Of a stretch of 64,000 nucleotides of DNA, positions 9,565-18,317 are shown one piece after another. The DNA is taken from contig NZ_SWAR01000002.1 in assembly GCF_006386545.1 (NCBI RefSeq), forward strand, positions 186,001 through 250,000, written 5' to 3'. The notes beneath the pieces were generated by a model, which was given only the letters and a program-made list of their open reading frames with translations, made no database searches and was not told where the DNA came from. The first letter of the stretch is position 1, and each line of letters begins with the position of its first letter. A program made the position numbers and the translations under genes. Source of the DNA: Methylibium rhizosphaerae. GTDB lineage: Bacteria; Pseudomonadota; Gammaproteobacteria; Burkholderiales; Burkholderiaceae_C.

Positions 9565-11358
9565 TCAGGCCGTTGCCGTTGCGCTGGCCGCGGCAGCGGC
9601 GGTCGAACGCCGCTGCCGCTTGAAGCGGCGCTCGGCGTCGTAGGGGAAGACATCGTGCACATGGCCGGCGCGGATGCGTTCCTGGTGGTTCTGCCAGAAC
9701 GCCGGGTCCAGCAGGTCGGCATGGTGCTTCAGGAACACGTCGCGCACGGTCGGGTTGCCGAGCAGGAAGGGGCCGAAGGTCTCGGGGAAGACGTCCTTCG
9801 GGCCCACGCTGTACCAGACCTCGCCGGAAAGCTCTTCCTCCTCGGTGCGCGGCTGCGGCACATGGCGGAAGTTCACGTCGGTGAGGTACTCGATCTCGTC
9901 GTAGTCGTAGAACACCACCTTGCCGTGACGGGTGACGCCGAAGTTCTTCCAGAGCATGTCGCCGGGGAAGATGTTCGCGGCCACGAGGTCCTTGATGGCG
10001 TTGCCGTATTCGACGACCGCATGCTCGATCTGCTGCGGCGTCGCGTCGTGCAGGTAGATGTTGAGCGGGATCATGCGCCGCTCGATGTAGCAGTGCCTGA
10101 TGACGAGGTCGTCGCCGTCTTCTTCGACCAGGCTCGGGCAGAAGTGCTTGAGCTCGGCGACCAGTTCTTCCTCGAAACGCTGGCGCGGGAAAGCCACGTC
10201 CGAATATTCAAGCGTGTCGGCCATGCGGCCCACCCGGTCGTGCTGCTTCACCAGCAGGTACTTGCCCTTGATCTGCTCGCGGGTGGTGTCCTTCTGCGGC
10301 GGGTAGAAGTCCTTGATGACCTTGAAGACGTAGGGGAACGACGGCAGGTCGAACACCAGCATCACCATGCCCTTGATGCCGGGCGCGATGCGGAACTTGT
10401 CGCTCGAGTGGCGCAGGTGGAAGAGAAAGTCGCGGTAGAAGATGTTCTTGCCCTGCTTCTGCAAGCCGAGCGTGTTGTAGATCTCCGAACGCGGCTTGCG
10501 CGGCATCAGCGAGCGCAGGAAGTGCACGTAGGCGGCCGGGATGTCCATCTCGACCATGAAGTAGGCCCGCGCGAAGCTGAACAGCATCTGCAGGTCGTCT
10601 TCGCCGAACAGCGCCGCGTCGATGTAGAGCTGGCGCCGCGAGTTGTGCAGGATCGGCAGCGCGAACGGGATCTCGCGGAAGCCGTTGACGATCTTGCCGA
10701 CGACGTAGGCGCCCTTGTTGCGGAAGAACAGCGACGACAGCACCTGCACCTGGAAGTTGATGCGCAGGCGCACGTCGCCGAACTGCAGCCGCAGCTCCTT
10801 GAGCACCATGTCGATGTCGCGGCCCAGGTCCTCGAACTCCAGCGCCAGCTGGAAGTTGTCGACGATGCGCAGCATCGTCTCGCGCAGGGTCTCGCGCGTG
10901 GGGTAGTAGGCGCGATAGGTGGGCAGCGACGCCGGCTCGTCGTTCTCGATGTACTCGGTGGACATCACCGGGCGCACGAAGATGAAGTCGTTGTTGAAGT
11001 AGCTGCGGTGCAGGATCTTCGTGGTGACCGAATTGAAGAAGGTCTCGGCGAGCTCGGGCTGCAGGTGGCGCGTGAGCAGTCCGATGTAGTGCAGCTTCAC
11101 CTGCTGCCACACGTCCATGGGCACGCGGCTCGCGCCGAACTCGTGCTCCAGGCGCTCCACGCATTCGTCGACCCGCTTGTCGTAGAACTCGATGCGCTCG
11201 CGCTGCGCGCGCTGCTGCCCGTGCCAGTCGGCCTGCTCGAAGCGCTGCTTGGCCGCCGCGCTCACCTCGCGGAACAGCCGGTAATGGCGGTCGAACCCCT
11301 CCAGCATGGCCTGCGCGATGTCGAAGGCGCGCGAGTCGGTGAGCTGGGTGGGGAACAT
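9565..11358 (-). CDS. aceK: Isocitrate dehydrogenase kinase/phosphatase
   Basis: 597-residue bifunctional enzyme that phosphorylates and dephosphorylates isocitrate dehydrogenase, deciding how isocitrate is split between the TCA cycle and the glyoxylate bypass. Recognised from its full-length match to AceK character: [20 protein letters not shown] at the N-terminus, the regulatory domain with [20 protein letters not shown], the ATP-loop region [21 protein letters not shown] and the kinase segment [26 protein letters not shown] (Asn-Phe-Gly and Asp-Tyr-Asp metal-binding pattern). Length matches the family. It starts 5 bases after the carbonic anhydrase stop. The link to liu genes makes sense because leucine degradation yields acetyl-CoA, which demands the glyoxylate bypass. 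Confidence 0.97.
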   Translation of the reverse strand: MFPTQLTDSRAFDIAQAMLEGFDRHYRLFREVSAAAKQRFEQADWHGQQRAQRERIEFYDKRVDECVERLEHEFGASRVPMDVWQQVKLHYIGLLTRHLQPELAETFFNSVTTKILHRSYFNNDFIFVRPVMSTEYIENDEPASLPTYRAYYPTRETLRETMLRIVDNFQLALEFEDLGRDIDMVLKELRLQFGDVRLRINFQVQVLSSLFFRNKGAYVVGKIVNGFREIPFALPILHNSRRQLYIDAALFGEDDLQMLFSFARAYFMVEMDIPAAYVHFLRSLMPRKPRSEIYNTLGLQKQGKNIFYRDFLFHLRHSSDKFRIAPGIKGMVMLVFDLPSFPYVFKVIKDFYPPQKDTTREQIKGKYLLVKQHDRVGRMADTLEYSDVAFPRQRFEEELVAELKHFCPSLVEEDGDDLVIRHCYIERRMIPLNIYLHDATPQQIEHAVVEYGNAIKDLVAANIFPGDMLWKNFGVTRHGKVVFYDYDEIEYLTDVNFRHVPQPRTEEEELSGEVWYSVGPKDVFPETFGPFLLGNPTVRDVFLKHHADLLDPAFWQNHQERIRAGHVHDVFPYDAERRFKRQRRSTAAAAASATATA

Positions 11359-11363
11359 GGCCG

Positions 11364-12068
11364 TCAGGGGTTGCGGATGTCGAGCAGCGGGGCCGGGCCG
11401 GTGTCGGCGCTGTCTTCATAGCGCCGGTGCAGTGCGGCCAGCGCCTGCTCGTAGGCGCGCGGCACGTCCTCGGCCCGGGTCACCGTCATGCGCAGGTCCT
11501 TCAGCAGGCCGTTGTGCAGGCCGTACACCCAGCCGTGCACCACCACCTCCTGGCCGCGCTGCCATGCGTCCTGCACCACGGTGGTCTGGCACACGTTGAG
11601 CGCCTGTTCGAGCACGTTGAGCTCGCACAGCGCATTGACGCGGCGCGACGGCGCCACGCTGTCGATCCAGTGCTGGTGGCGGTTGCGCACGTCCTGCACG
11701 TGGCGCAGCCAGTTGTCCACCAGGCCTACGCGCTGGTCTTCGAGCGCGGCTTTCACGCCGCCGCAGTTGGAATGCCCCACCACGATGATGTGCTTCACCC
11801 GCAGGGCGTCGATCGCGAACTGGATCACCGACAGGCAGTTGAGGTCCGAGTGCGCCACCACGTTGGCCACGTTGCGGTGCACGAACAGCTCGCCCGGCAG
11901 CAGGCCCACCAGTTCGTTGGCCGGCACGCGGCTGTCGGCGCAGCCGATCCACAGGTATTGCGGTGCCTGCTGCTTGAGCAGTCGCGTGAAGAATCCGGGT
12001 TCGCGCGACTCGGTGCGCGCGGCCCATTCCCGGTTGCTGTCGAAGAGTTCCTTGAGGTCTGTGGTCAT
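11364..12068 (-). CDS. can: Beta-class carbonic anhydrase
   Basis: 234-residue beta-carbonic anhydrase catalysing CO2 + H2O to bicarbonate. Zinc ligands and catalytic dyad are visible: C43, D45 and R47 in [11 protein letters not shown], then H99 and C102 in [14 protein letters not shown]. The helix [14 protein letters not shown] and the C-terminal [17 protein letters not shown] are as in E. coli Can, slightly extended at the C-terminus. It precedes aceK by 5 bases. Biotin-dependent carboxylases of leucine and propionate catabolism need bicarbonate, which may explain its conserved place near liu genes; the carboxylase genes themselves are not in this window. Confidence 0.96.
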   Translation of the reverse strand: MTTDLKELFDSNREWAARTESREPGFFTRLLKQQAPQYLWIGCADSRVPANELVGLLPGELFVHRNVANVVAHSDLNCLSVIQFAIDALRVKHIIVVGHSNCGGVKAALEDQRVGLVDNWLRHVQDVRNRHQHWIDSVAPSRRVNALCELNVLEQALNVCQTTVVQDAWQRGQEVVVHGWVYGLHNGLLKDLRMTVTRAEDVPRAYEQALAALHRRYEDSADTGPAPLLDIRNP

Positions 12069-12120
12069 GTGTGGAGGGCCGCAACGCGTGAGGCGGAGGC
12101 GGCCGCCGACAGTGTAGGCG

Positions 12121-12564
12121 TCAGTCGTTCCACGGCAGTTCCATGGGGGCGCCGAAGGCGCTCGCCTTGTCGGCCACCGCCTGCGGCAGCGGGCAGGCTT
12201 TGCGGGCCAGCGTGTCCAGGTGCACGCCCACCAGCCGGGTCAGCGCCGACACCTCGCCGGTGCCGGCATTGCGCATCTCGTGCGCGAAGCGGATCACCTT
12301 GCCGCGCGCCTCGAGCACGGTGGAGCGCACCACCACCGTGTCGCCGGCATGCAGCTCGCGCTGGTAGGCGATGCGCTGGTCCACCGCCGCCATGCCGCGC
12401 TGGTGCTCGCGCAGCCAGGCCGGGCTCAGACCGAGCATGGTGAACAGCTGCCAGGTGGCCTCGTCGAACTTGCCCACGTACCACATGACGTTCATGTGGC
12501 CCATGTGGTCGCAGTGCCACGGGTACACCGTGCCGCGGTAGGTCTCGACCAGGCCGTCGGCCAT
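12121..12564 (-). CDS. 4HBT-type acyl-CoA thioesterase (hotdog fold)
   Basis: 147-residue single-domain hotdog protein of the 4-hydroxybenzoyl-CoA thioesterase group. The active-site Asp region reads YPWHCDHMGHMNVMWYVGKF, matching the DxxGHxNN-type motif, followed by the long central helix. It hydrolyses acyl-CoA to free acid and CoA, perhaps to recycle CoA or remove dead-end acyl-CoA made during branched-chain catabolism. The start ATG shares one base with the stop of liuA (TGATG), so translation is coupled. The substrate cannot be read from sequence. Confidence 0.88.
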   Translation of the reverse strand: MADGLVETYRGTVYPWHCDHMGHMNVMWYVGKFDEATWQLFTMLGLSPAWLREHQRGMAAVDQRIAYQRELHAGDTVVVRSTVLEARGKVIRFAHEMRNAGTGEVSALTRLVGVHLDTLARKACPLPQAVADKASAFGAPMELPWND

Positions 12565-13742
12565 CACATGGTCTCCGCGAACAGCTCGCGGCCGATCAGC
12601 ATGCGGCGGATCTCGCTGGTGCCGGCGCCGATCTCGTACAGCTTGGCGTCGCGCCACAGGCGGCCCAGCGGGTATTCGTTGATGTAGCCGTTGCCGCCGA
12701 ACACCTGGATGCCCTCGCCGGCCATCCAGGTGGCCTTCTCGGCGCACCAGAGGATCACGCTGGCGCAGTCCTTGCGCACCTGGCGCACGTGTTCGCTGCC
12801 CAGCGAATCGAGGTTCTTGCCCACCGTGTAGCAGAAGGCGCGCGCGGCCTGCAGCACGGTGTACATGTCGGCCACCTTGCCCTGGATGAGCTGGAACTCG
12901 CCGATGCTCTGGCCGAACTGCTTGCGGTCATGGATGTAGGGCACCACGTTGTCCATCACCGCCTGCATGATGCCGATCGGCCCGGCCGCCAGCACCGCCC
13001 GTTCGTAGTCGAGCCCGCTCATCAGCACCTTGGCGCCGCCGTTGAGCGCGCCCAGGATGTTCTCCTGCGGCACCTCGACGTTCTGGAACACCAGCTCGCC
13101 GGTGTGTGAGCCGCGCATGCCCAGCTTGCTGAGCTTCTGCGCGATCGAGAAGCCCTTCATGCCCTTCTCGATGAGGAAGGCGGTCACGCCGCGCGCGCCC
13201 AGCTCGGGCTCGGTCTTGGCATAGACCACGAGCGTGTCGGCATCGGGGCCGTTGGTGATCCACATCTTGCTGCCGTTGAGCAGGTAATAGCCGCCCTTGT
13301 CCTCGGCCTTCAGCTTCATGCTGATGACGTCGGAGCCGGCGCCCGGCTCGCTCATCGCGAGCGCGCCCACATGCTCGCCGCTGATGAGCTTCGGCAGGTA
13401 TTTCTTCTTCTGCGCCTCGTTGCCGTTGCGCTTGATCTGGTTGACGCACAGGTTGGAATGCGCGCCGTACGACAGCCCCACCGAGGCCGAAGCGCGGCTG
13501 ATCTCTTCCATGGCCACCATGTGCGCCAGGTAGCCCATGTTGGCGCCGCCGTACTCTTCGCTCACGGTGATGCCCAGCACGCCGAGCTCGCCCATCTTGC
13601 GCCACAGGTCCATCGGGAACTGGTCGGTCTCGTCGATGGCGGCCGCGCGCGGCGCGATCTCGGCTTGCGCGAAGTCGCGCACCGCGTCGCGCAGCGCGTC
13701 GATGTCGTCGCCGAGCATGAAGTTCAGGCCGGGCAGGTTCAT
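12564..13742 (-). CDS. liuA: Isovaleryl-CoA dehydrogenase
   Basis: 392-residue FAD enzyme oxidising isovaleryl-CoA to 3-methylcrotonyl-CoA in leucine degradation. Family blocks: [20 protein letters not shown], the [19 protein letters not shown] helix and the C-terminal [20 protein letters not shown] with [19 protein letters not shown]. The Gly-Ala pair replaces Glu at the position used by short-chain enzymes, and the catalytic Glu is instead in [14 protein letters not shown] (around residue 250), the hallmark of isovaleryl-CoA dehydrogenases. The ATG at 13742 is preceded by AAGGAGA. It lies 16 bases after the PaaI-like gene and downstream of liuR and its operator, so it is very likely LiuR-controlled. 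Confidence 0.95.
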   Translation of the reverse strand: MNLPGLNFMLGDDIDALRDAVRDFAQAEIAPRAAAIDETDQFPMDLWRKMGELGVLGITVSEEYGGANMGYLAHMVAMEEISRASASVGLSYGAHSNLCVNQIKRNGNEAQKKKYLPKLISGEHVGALAMSEPGAGSDVISMKLKAEDKGGYYLLNGSKMWITNGPDADTLVVYAKTEPELGARGVTAFLIEKGMKGFSIAQKLSKLGMRGSHTGELVFQNVEVPQENILGALNGGAKVLMSGLDYERAVLAAGPIGIMQAVMDNVVPYIHDRKQFGQSIGEFQLIQGKVADMYTVLQAARAFCYTVGKNLDSLGSEHVRQVRKDCASVILWCAEKATWMAGEGIQVFGGNGYINEYPLGRLWRDAKLYEIGAGTSEIRRMLIGRELFAETM

Positions 13743-13758
13743 GGTTTGTCTCCTTCGA

Positions 13759-14208
13759 TCAGTGTTTGACGTCGTCACGGCCGGTCACCGTCATCACGGT
13801 GGCGGTCATGGTCGCGACCAGCTTCTCCTGGCCGTCAGTGTCGAACTGCAGCGCGCGACCGTCCACCACGCTGATGGTGCGGCCGGGCTTGACGACCTGC
13901 CCCTCGAAGCGGAAGTGCGGGCCCTTGGCCGGCGCCAGCAGGTTCACCTTGAATTCGATGGTGAGCACCGCGGCATCGGGCGGCATCAGGCTGAAGGCTG
14001 CGTAGCCGCAGGCGGAGTCGAGCGCGGTCGACACGATGCCGGCATGCACGAAGCCGTGCTGCTGGGTGTAGGCGCTTCGGTGCGCCATCGCCAGCACCAC
14101 CCGGCCCGGCGCCACCGCCTCGAGCGACACGCCCAGCGTGGCCATCGCGGCCTGGCGCGCAAGGGAGGCGCGCACGCGTGCTTCGTAGTTGGAATCGGCC
14201 GGGTGCAT
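13759..14208 (-). CDS. PaaI-like thioesterase (hotdog fold)
   Basis: 149-residue hotdog-fold protein of the PaaI/YbgC-like group. The signature [21 protein letters not shown] (the HGG.. motif with the catalytic acid in the following helix) and [16 protein letters not shown] are characteristic of PaaI thioesterases acting on small acyl- or aryl-CoA. First structural gene after the LiuR operator at 14225-14246 and 16 bases before liuA, so it is a probable member of the LiuR-controlled operon. Its role may be release of CoA from dead-end acyl-CoA during leucine breakdown (inference). Confidence 0.9.
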   Translation of the reverse strand: MHPADSNYEARVRASLARQAAMATLGVSLEAVAPGRVVLAMAHRSAYTQQHGFVHAGIVSTALDSACGYAAFSLMPPDAAVLTIEFKVNLLAPAKGPHFRFEGQVVKPGRTISVVDGRALQFDTDGQEKLVATMTATVMTVTGRDDVKH

Positions 14209-14224
14209 CGGGGACCGCTGAACG

Positions 14225-14246
14225 TTGACGTTTACGTAAACGTCAA
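14225..14246 (-). promoter_or_regulatory. LiuR-type operator before the PaaI/liuA operon
   Basis: A perfect 22-bp palindrome (half-site TTGACGTTTAC). On the minus strand a -10-like TAGTAT immediately precedes it, so the operator would cover the transcription start, consistent with repression. It lies 17 bases before the PaaI-like start codon. An identical 22-bp sequence occurs before icmF at 35710-35731. MerR-family LiuR regulators are known to control leucine and fatty-acid catabolism genes through palindromic sites of this general kind. Confidence 0.8.
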
Positions 14247-14310
14247 TACTAGCAGGCCAGCCGGCACGCGGGCGATGTTCGGGCGGGTTGGTCGGGTATC
14301 CGCCGGGCGG

Positions 14311-14763
14311 TCAGGCGGACTTCTTGCGCTCGTTCTCGGCTTGCGCCAGCAGGCGGCGAGACTCCTTTTCGTGAGCGCGCACTTCGTCGAGCGTCACCTG
14401 CAGGTCGGCCATCTGCTGTTCCAGCTGCTCGCGATGGGCCGCCAGCACCACCAGGAACTTCTTGAGCTGCGGCACCGTGTCGCGGGGCGACTCGTACATG
14501 TCCACCAGCTCCTTCACCTCGGCGAGGCTCAGGCCCAGCCGCTTGCCGCGCAAGGTGAGCTTCAGGCGCGTGCGGTCGCGGTGGGTGTAGACCCGGTTGC
14601 GCCCGTTGGGTCCGTCGCGATCCGGACTCAGCAGGCCGCAGTCTTCATAGAAGCGGATGGCGCGGGTGGTGAGGTCGAACTCGCGCGCCAGTTCGCTGAT
14701 GGTGTAGGTCGGTGCGGCCCGGGTGGAGTCGGCTGCAACTTGCGAGACAGCGGGGTTGGACAT
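14311..14763 (-). CDS. liuR: MerR-family regulator of branched-chain catabolism (LiuR)
   Basis: 150-residue MerR-type regulator. After an 18-residue variable start the winged helix-turn-helix reads YTISELAREFDLTTRAIRFY and EDCGLLSPDRDGPNGRNRVY, followed by the long dimerisation coiled coil (HREQLEQQMADLQVTLDEVR). There is no C-terminal metal or drug-binding domain, as in LiuR of proteobacteria. The gene lies just upstream of PaaI-like and liuA with one palindromic operator on each side (14225 and 14784), which suggests autoregulation. The symbol is assigned from sequence type plus neighbourhood; the effector in this organism is unknown. Confidence 0.88.
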   Translation of the reverse strand: MSNPAVSQVAADSTRAAPTYTISELAREFDLTTRAIRFYEDCGLLSPDRDGPNGRNRVYTHRDRTRLKLTLRGKRLGLSLAEVKELVDMYESPRDTVPQLKKFLVVLAAHREQLEQQMADLQVTLDEVRAHEKESRRLLAQAENERKKSA

Positions 14764-14783
14764 GGCTGCCTAGAATGGGTCGG

Positions 14784-14805
14784 TTGACGTTTACGTAAAT
14801 GTAAA
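14784..14805. promoter_or_regulatory. Second LiuR-type operator, liuR / MBL-hydrolase divergent region
   Basis: The left half is the exact TTGACGTTTAC half-site; the right half (GTAAATGTAAA) differs at two of eleven positions from the perfect palindrome. It is 21 bases before the liuR start codon and lies between liuR and the divergent MBL-fold gene. Autoregulation of liuR is the simplest reading, and control of the MBL gene is possible. Confidence 0.65.
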
Positions 14806-14821
14806 TCGAAACCACCCCCGT

Positions 14822-14888
14822 AGCGCCTTCGGCGCTCCCCCTCGAGGGGGCGACGCCGGTGGACCGGCGGAGCCGGATCCACGGCGTC
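14822..14888. repeat. Three adjacent palindromes (Burkholderiales-type intergenic repeat)
   Basis: Three hairpin-forming palindromes follow each other: AGCGCCTTCGGCGCT at 14822-14836, CCCCCTCGAGGGGG at 14837-14850, and an imperfect one at 14852-14888 whose ends are GACGCC and GGCGTC around GGACCGG/CCGGATCC. I recall near-identical blocks in many Comamonadaceae intergenic regions, so this is probably a dispersed repeat that may also act as a terminator or insulator between liuR and the MBL gene. Only one copy is in this window. Confidence 0.6.
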
Positions 14889-14924
14889 CACTCCCGCTTT
14901 GCGTGTCGTGGCAGAGGAGCAGTA

Positions 14925-15977
14925 ATGAATCGACTGGAGCACCAGCTCACGTATCCGTTGGGCGAAACGTTGCCGTCCTCCGGCACGGCGCTCGAGGTGG
15001 CGCCCGGGGTGCGCTGGGTGCGCATGGGGCTGCCGTTCGCGCTGGACCACATCAACCTCTGGCTGCTGCGCGACGAGCTCGACGGCCGGGCGGGCTGGAC
15101 CATCGTCGATTGCGGCATCTCGAACGACGCGACCCGCACCGCCTGGGAGCAGGTGTTCGCCGGGCACCTCGACGGCCTGCCCGTGCTGCGCGTGATCGTC
15201 ACCCACATGCACCCCGACCACATCGGCCTCGCGTCATGGCTCACCGAGAGGTGGCAGTGCCGCCTGTGGGTCAGCGCCACCGACTACAACGCGGCGCGCC
15301 TGGCCACCGCCAGCACCACCGGCTACGGCGGCGACGCGGCGGCCGCGCATTTCGCACGCCACGGGCTGGCCGATCCGGAATCCATAGCCAAGGTGAAGGC
15401 GCGGTCGAACTACTACGCATCGATGGTGCCGGCGGTTCCCGCGAGCTTCCGGCGCCTGCTCGACGAGCAGGTGGTGCGCATCGGCGGCCGCGACTGGCGC
15501 TGCATCGCCGGCTACGGCCACGCGCCCGAGCACATGAGCCTCTTCTGCGAAGAGCTGCGCGTGATGATCTCGGGCGACATGGTGCTGCCGCGCATCTCCA
15601 CCAACGTGAGCGTCATCGACGTCGAGCCGGAGGCGGACCCGCTCTCCCTCTACCTCGCGTCGATCGAGCGCCTGCGCGCCCTGCCCGCCGACACCCTGGT
15701 GCTGCCGGCCCATGGCCGACCGTTCACCGGCCTGCACACCCGCATCGACCAGCTGCAGGCCCACCATGACGAGCGCTTCGCCGAGGTGATGCAAGCCTGC
15801 GCGGCAAGCCCCTGCAGCGCGGCCGACGTGCTGCCGGTGCTCTTCAAGCGCACGCTCGACCTGCACCAGACCACCTTCGCCATGGGCGAGGCGATCGCGC
15901 ACCTGCATGCGCTGTGGCATGCCGGGCGCCTGCAACGGAAGGTGGATGACGGGGTGTTCCGCTTCTCGCCGGCCTAG
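14925..15977 (+). CDS. MBL-fold metallohydrolase with C-terminal winged helix (LACTB2-like)
   Basis: 350-residue metallo-beta-lactamase-fold hydrolase. The metal motif HxHxDH is THMHPDHIG with H94, H96, D98 and H99; further ligands are in GYGHAPEHMSLF and ISGDMVL, and the last His in LPAHGRPF. The C-terminal ~80 residues (VLPVLFKRTLDLHQTTFAMGEAI and on) form the helical/winged-helix domain seen in LACTB2-like enzymes. Some members hydrolyse thioesters, others nucleic acids, so the substrate is open. The ATG at 14925 has GAGGAGC six bases before it. It is divergent from liuR across a degenerate LiuR site, which would fit a role in acyl-CoA metabolism. Confidence 0.88.
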   Translation: MNRLEHQLTYPLGETLPSSGTALEVAPGVRWVRMGLPFALDHINLWLLRDELDGRAGWTIVDCGISNDATRTAWEQVFAGHLDGLPVLRVIVTHMHPDHIGLASWLTERWQCRLWVSATDYNAARLATASTTGYGGDAAAAHFARHGLADPESIAKVKARSNYYASMVPAVPASFRRLLDEQVVRIGGRDWRCIAGYGHAPEHMSLFCEELRVMISGDMVLPRISTNVSVIDVEPEADPLSLYLASIERLRALPADTLVLPAHGRPFTGLHTRIDQLQAHHDERFAEVMQACAASPCSAADVLPVLFKRTLDLHQTTFAMGEAIAHLHALWHAGRLQRKVDDGVFRFSPA

Positions 15978-15983
15978 GTCTGG

Positions 15984-17018
15984 CTAGCGCCCCACCGCAT
16001 CGGCCGCATCCCGCAGACGCTGCGCGCGGTCGGCGCCCGCCGGGTGGGTGGCGAGCCATTCGGGCATGGAGTCGCCATATTTCTCGTCGACACGCTCGAA
16101 AAAGTCTGCGAGCCCTTCGACACCGATGCCGCTGTCGACCAGCGCCCTCAGCGCGAAGCCGTCGGCTTCTTCTTCGGCCTCGCGGGAATGGCTGAGCATG
16201 CCCAGCAGCGCGGTGGCGTTGCTCGCCACGCTGGAATAGTCGCCCCAGAGCAGGCCGGCAAGCGCCATGTTTCCGAGGCCGCGCACCAGCGAACGGGTCA
16301 TGTGGCGATGCTGCTGGTGGCCCAGCTCGTGCGCCAGCACGCCCAGCACCACGTCGTCGTCGTGTTCGGCGAAGTCGACCAGCTGGTCGAGCAGCACGAT
16401 GGTGCCGCCGGGCAGCGCGAAGGCGTTCGGGCTGCCGTCGCGCGAGCGCCGGAACTCCACCCGCACGACCAGCCCGGGGGTTTGCTGGCGAGCCAGCTGC
16501 GCGAAGCGGCGAGCCAGTCGCTCGCGCTGCCCCGGGTCCAGCCCGCTGGGGAGGAGGCTGCGGCGGTCCAGGGTCTCGAGCACCTGCGCACCCAGCCGCT
16601 GTTCCCATGCCGGCGGCATGCGTTCGACCATCCAGTCGGCGGCCAGCGGCAGCCCGACCAGCCAGCACCAGGCCACCAGGCCCACCAGCAGCAGCAACGC
16701 GGCCGCCGACGCCGCCCAGGCGCGCTGCAGCCGCTGCACCAGCCCGGGCCGCACGCCCTGCGCCGCCAAGGCCTCGGCGAAACCGGCCGCTTCGCCCGGC
16801 AGCTGCAGGCTCGCACCGTGCGGCAGCATCACCACTTGTGGCGCATGCTGCACCTGCTCGGCCACCCGCAGTTGCGCGAGCGGCCAGGTGCGGGCGCCCG
16901 AGGCTCGCAGCAACATCACCAGCTCGCCGCCGTGGAACCAGACGCGTGCCGGCTGGGCATGCGCCACCCGCCCGTCGAAATAGCGCGCATCGAAGACGTG
17001 CGAATCGTTGTTCGACAT
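15984..17018 (-). CDS. M48 family metallopeptidase, membrane-anchored
   Basis: 344-residue zinc protease. After an N-terminal beta-rich region of ~110 residues comes one clear membrane span (AASAAALLLLVGLVAWCWLV), then the peptidase domain with LAHELGHQQHRH (HExxH) and the third ligand Glu in REAEEEADGFALRAL. This is the M48C/Oma1-like layout seen for partners of YjgN proteins. The ATG at 17018 lies 5 bases after the yjgN stop with GGTGG upstream; an ATG at 17030 would overlap yjgN. The two genes form an operon and the protease may act on membrane substrates. It converges on the MBL gene with 6 bases between stops. Confidence 0.9.
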   Translation of the reverse strand: MSNNDSHVFDARYFDGRVAHAQPARVWFHGGELVMLLRASGARTWPLAQLRVAEQVQHAPQVVMLPHGASLQLPGEAAGFAEALAAQGVRPGLVQRLQRAWAASAAALLLLVGLVAWCWLVGLPLAADWMVERMPPAWEQRLGAQVLETLDRRSLLPSGLDPGQRERLARRFAQLARQQTPGLVVRVEFRRSRDGSPNAFALPGGTIVLLDQLVDFAEHDDDVVLGVLAHELGHQQHRHMTRSLVRGLGNMALAGLLWGDYSSVASNATALLGMLSHSREAEEEADGFALRALVDSGIGVEGLADFFERVDEKYGDSMPEWLATHPAGADRAQRLRDAADAVGR

Positions 17019-17023
17019 GCCGC

Positions 17024-18187
17024 TCACCACCCCAGATCGAATCCGAACAGGTCCATCGCACCTTCACCGGCGGCGCCGGCAGGCGAGGCCGTACCGGCGG
17101 CCTGGCCGATGCACTCCTCGAAGGGCACTTCGCTGGCCACCGTCATGGCCTCGATGCGCAGCCGCGCCCAGGCCACCTTGGCAAAGGGCCAGTACAGCCC
17201 CGCGGTCAGCAGCACCAGCACGACGCTGCGCAGCGCCAGCCTCCAGGCGGCGCCCACCGTGACATCGGTGCGGAACATCAACGGGCCGAAGCTGGTCCGC
17301 GCCCACACCGCCCGCTGCGTGCGCACGGCCAGCACCGGCCAGGCCGTCATGAAGAAGCCAAGCCCCACGACCGCGGCCACGACCCAACCCCGCTCGGTGG
17401 ACGACTCGCCTGCTTGCGTCCACGCAAGCGCCGCGGCGGCAACGCCGGCAACCATGCCGACGAACATGATCATGAAGCCGGCCAGCAGGTAGGTGCCATA
17501 CAGCGAGCCCAGGGCAGACTCGAAGCTGCTGCACTGCGTGCCGAAGCGGATGTGGCGATGCTGGAAGGCCTTGAGGCGATGGTGCATCCAGGGCCACAGC
17601 GCGGAGGTCAGGCCGCTGCACACCAGCAGCCAGTTGGCCGATTCGGTGAGGGCCGCGGCCAGGGTGCTCGAGAGCCAGACGGCCATCACCGGCCCAGCCA
17701 TGCCATAGGCCTGCCGCAGGCTGGCGTCGAAGCCGAAGGACACGCCGCGCCACCGTGTGTTGGCATAGCGGAAGCGGCTGGCGCCCAGCAGCAGCGCCGG
17801 CCCCAGTGCGAACAGCAGCGCCACGCCGGCGAGGCCGAGCGTCAGCGAGAAGTCGAAGCCGAAGGTATAGAGGGCCAGCAGGCCCACGGCGATGCAGCGC
17901 CCCCGCAGGATGGCCCAGGGGTCGGCCACGAAGTCGAAGCGGTCACCGAGGAATTCGGTGTTGCGCGCGAAGTAGCGCGCCGCGCGCAGCTTGGCCCAGG
18001 CCGAGTACACGCCCAGCGTCAACAGCGACAGCAGCGTGTTGACGACCCAGATGCGAAAGTACTCGGAGCCCGAGCCGTGGAAGCGCAGCCCTGTTTCGTA
18101 CAACGGCGGCCCTGTGGTCGCTGAAGCCTCCGGCACTGGTGCGCCGGAATGCACGCCGGGCGGCGTGCGATCGTCCTGTTCCTGCAT
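17024..18187 (-). CDS. YjgN family inner-membrane protein (DUF898)
   Basis: 387-residue multi-pass membrane protein. DUF898 hallmarks are visible twice: FHGSGSEYFRIWVVNTLLSL with LTLGVYSAWAKLRAARYFARN near the N-terminus and a second, degenerate half with LTAGLYWPFAKVAWARLRIEAM near the C-terminus, an internal duplication typical of the family. About eight to ten hydrophobic segments are apparent. The ATG at 18187 follows GAGAGGG; the long open stretch upstream lacks family features. Function of YjgN proteins is unknown. Directly followed by the M48 peptidase, an association seen in many proteobacteria. Confidence 0.9.
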   Translation of the reverse strand: MQEQDDRTPPGVHSGAPVPEASATTGPPLYETGLRFHGSGSEYFRIWVVNTLLSLLTLGVYSAWAKLRAARYFARNTEFLGDRFDFVADPWAILRGRCIAVGLLALYTFGFDFSLTLGLAGVALLFALGPALLLGASRFRYANTRWRGVSFGFDASLRQAYGMAGPVMAVWLSSTLAAALTESANWLLVCSGLTSALWPWMHHRLKAFQHRHIRFGTQCSSFESALGSLYGTYLLAGFMIMFVGMVAGVAAAALAWTQAGESSTERGWVVAAVVGLGFFMTAWPVLAVRTQRAVWARTSFGPLMFRTDVTVGAAWRLALRSVVLVLLTAGLYWPFAKVAWARLRIEAMTVASEVPFEECIGQAAGTASPAGAAGEGAMDLFGFDLGW

Positions 18188-18317
18188 GGATGCCCTCTCT
18201 CGGGCGCGCAGTGTGCCTGCCGCTCCCGACGGCGAACATCCCTCTTCGTCGGGTGGCGTGCGGTTGTGCACGCAGCCGGCATGGCGCGCCGTTGCCTTCG
18301 CGCCACCGCTGCGCGGC

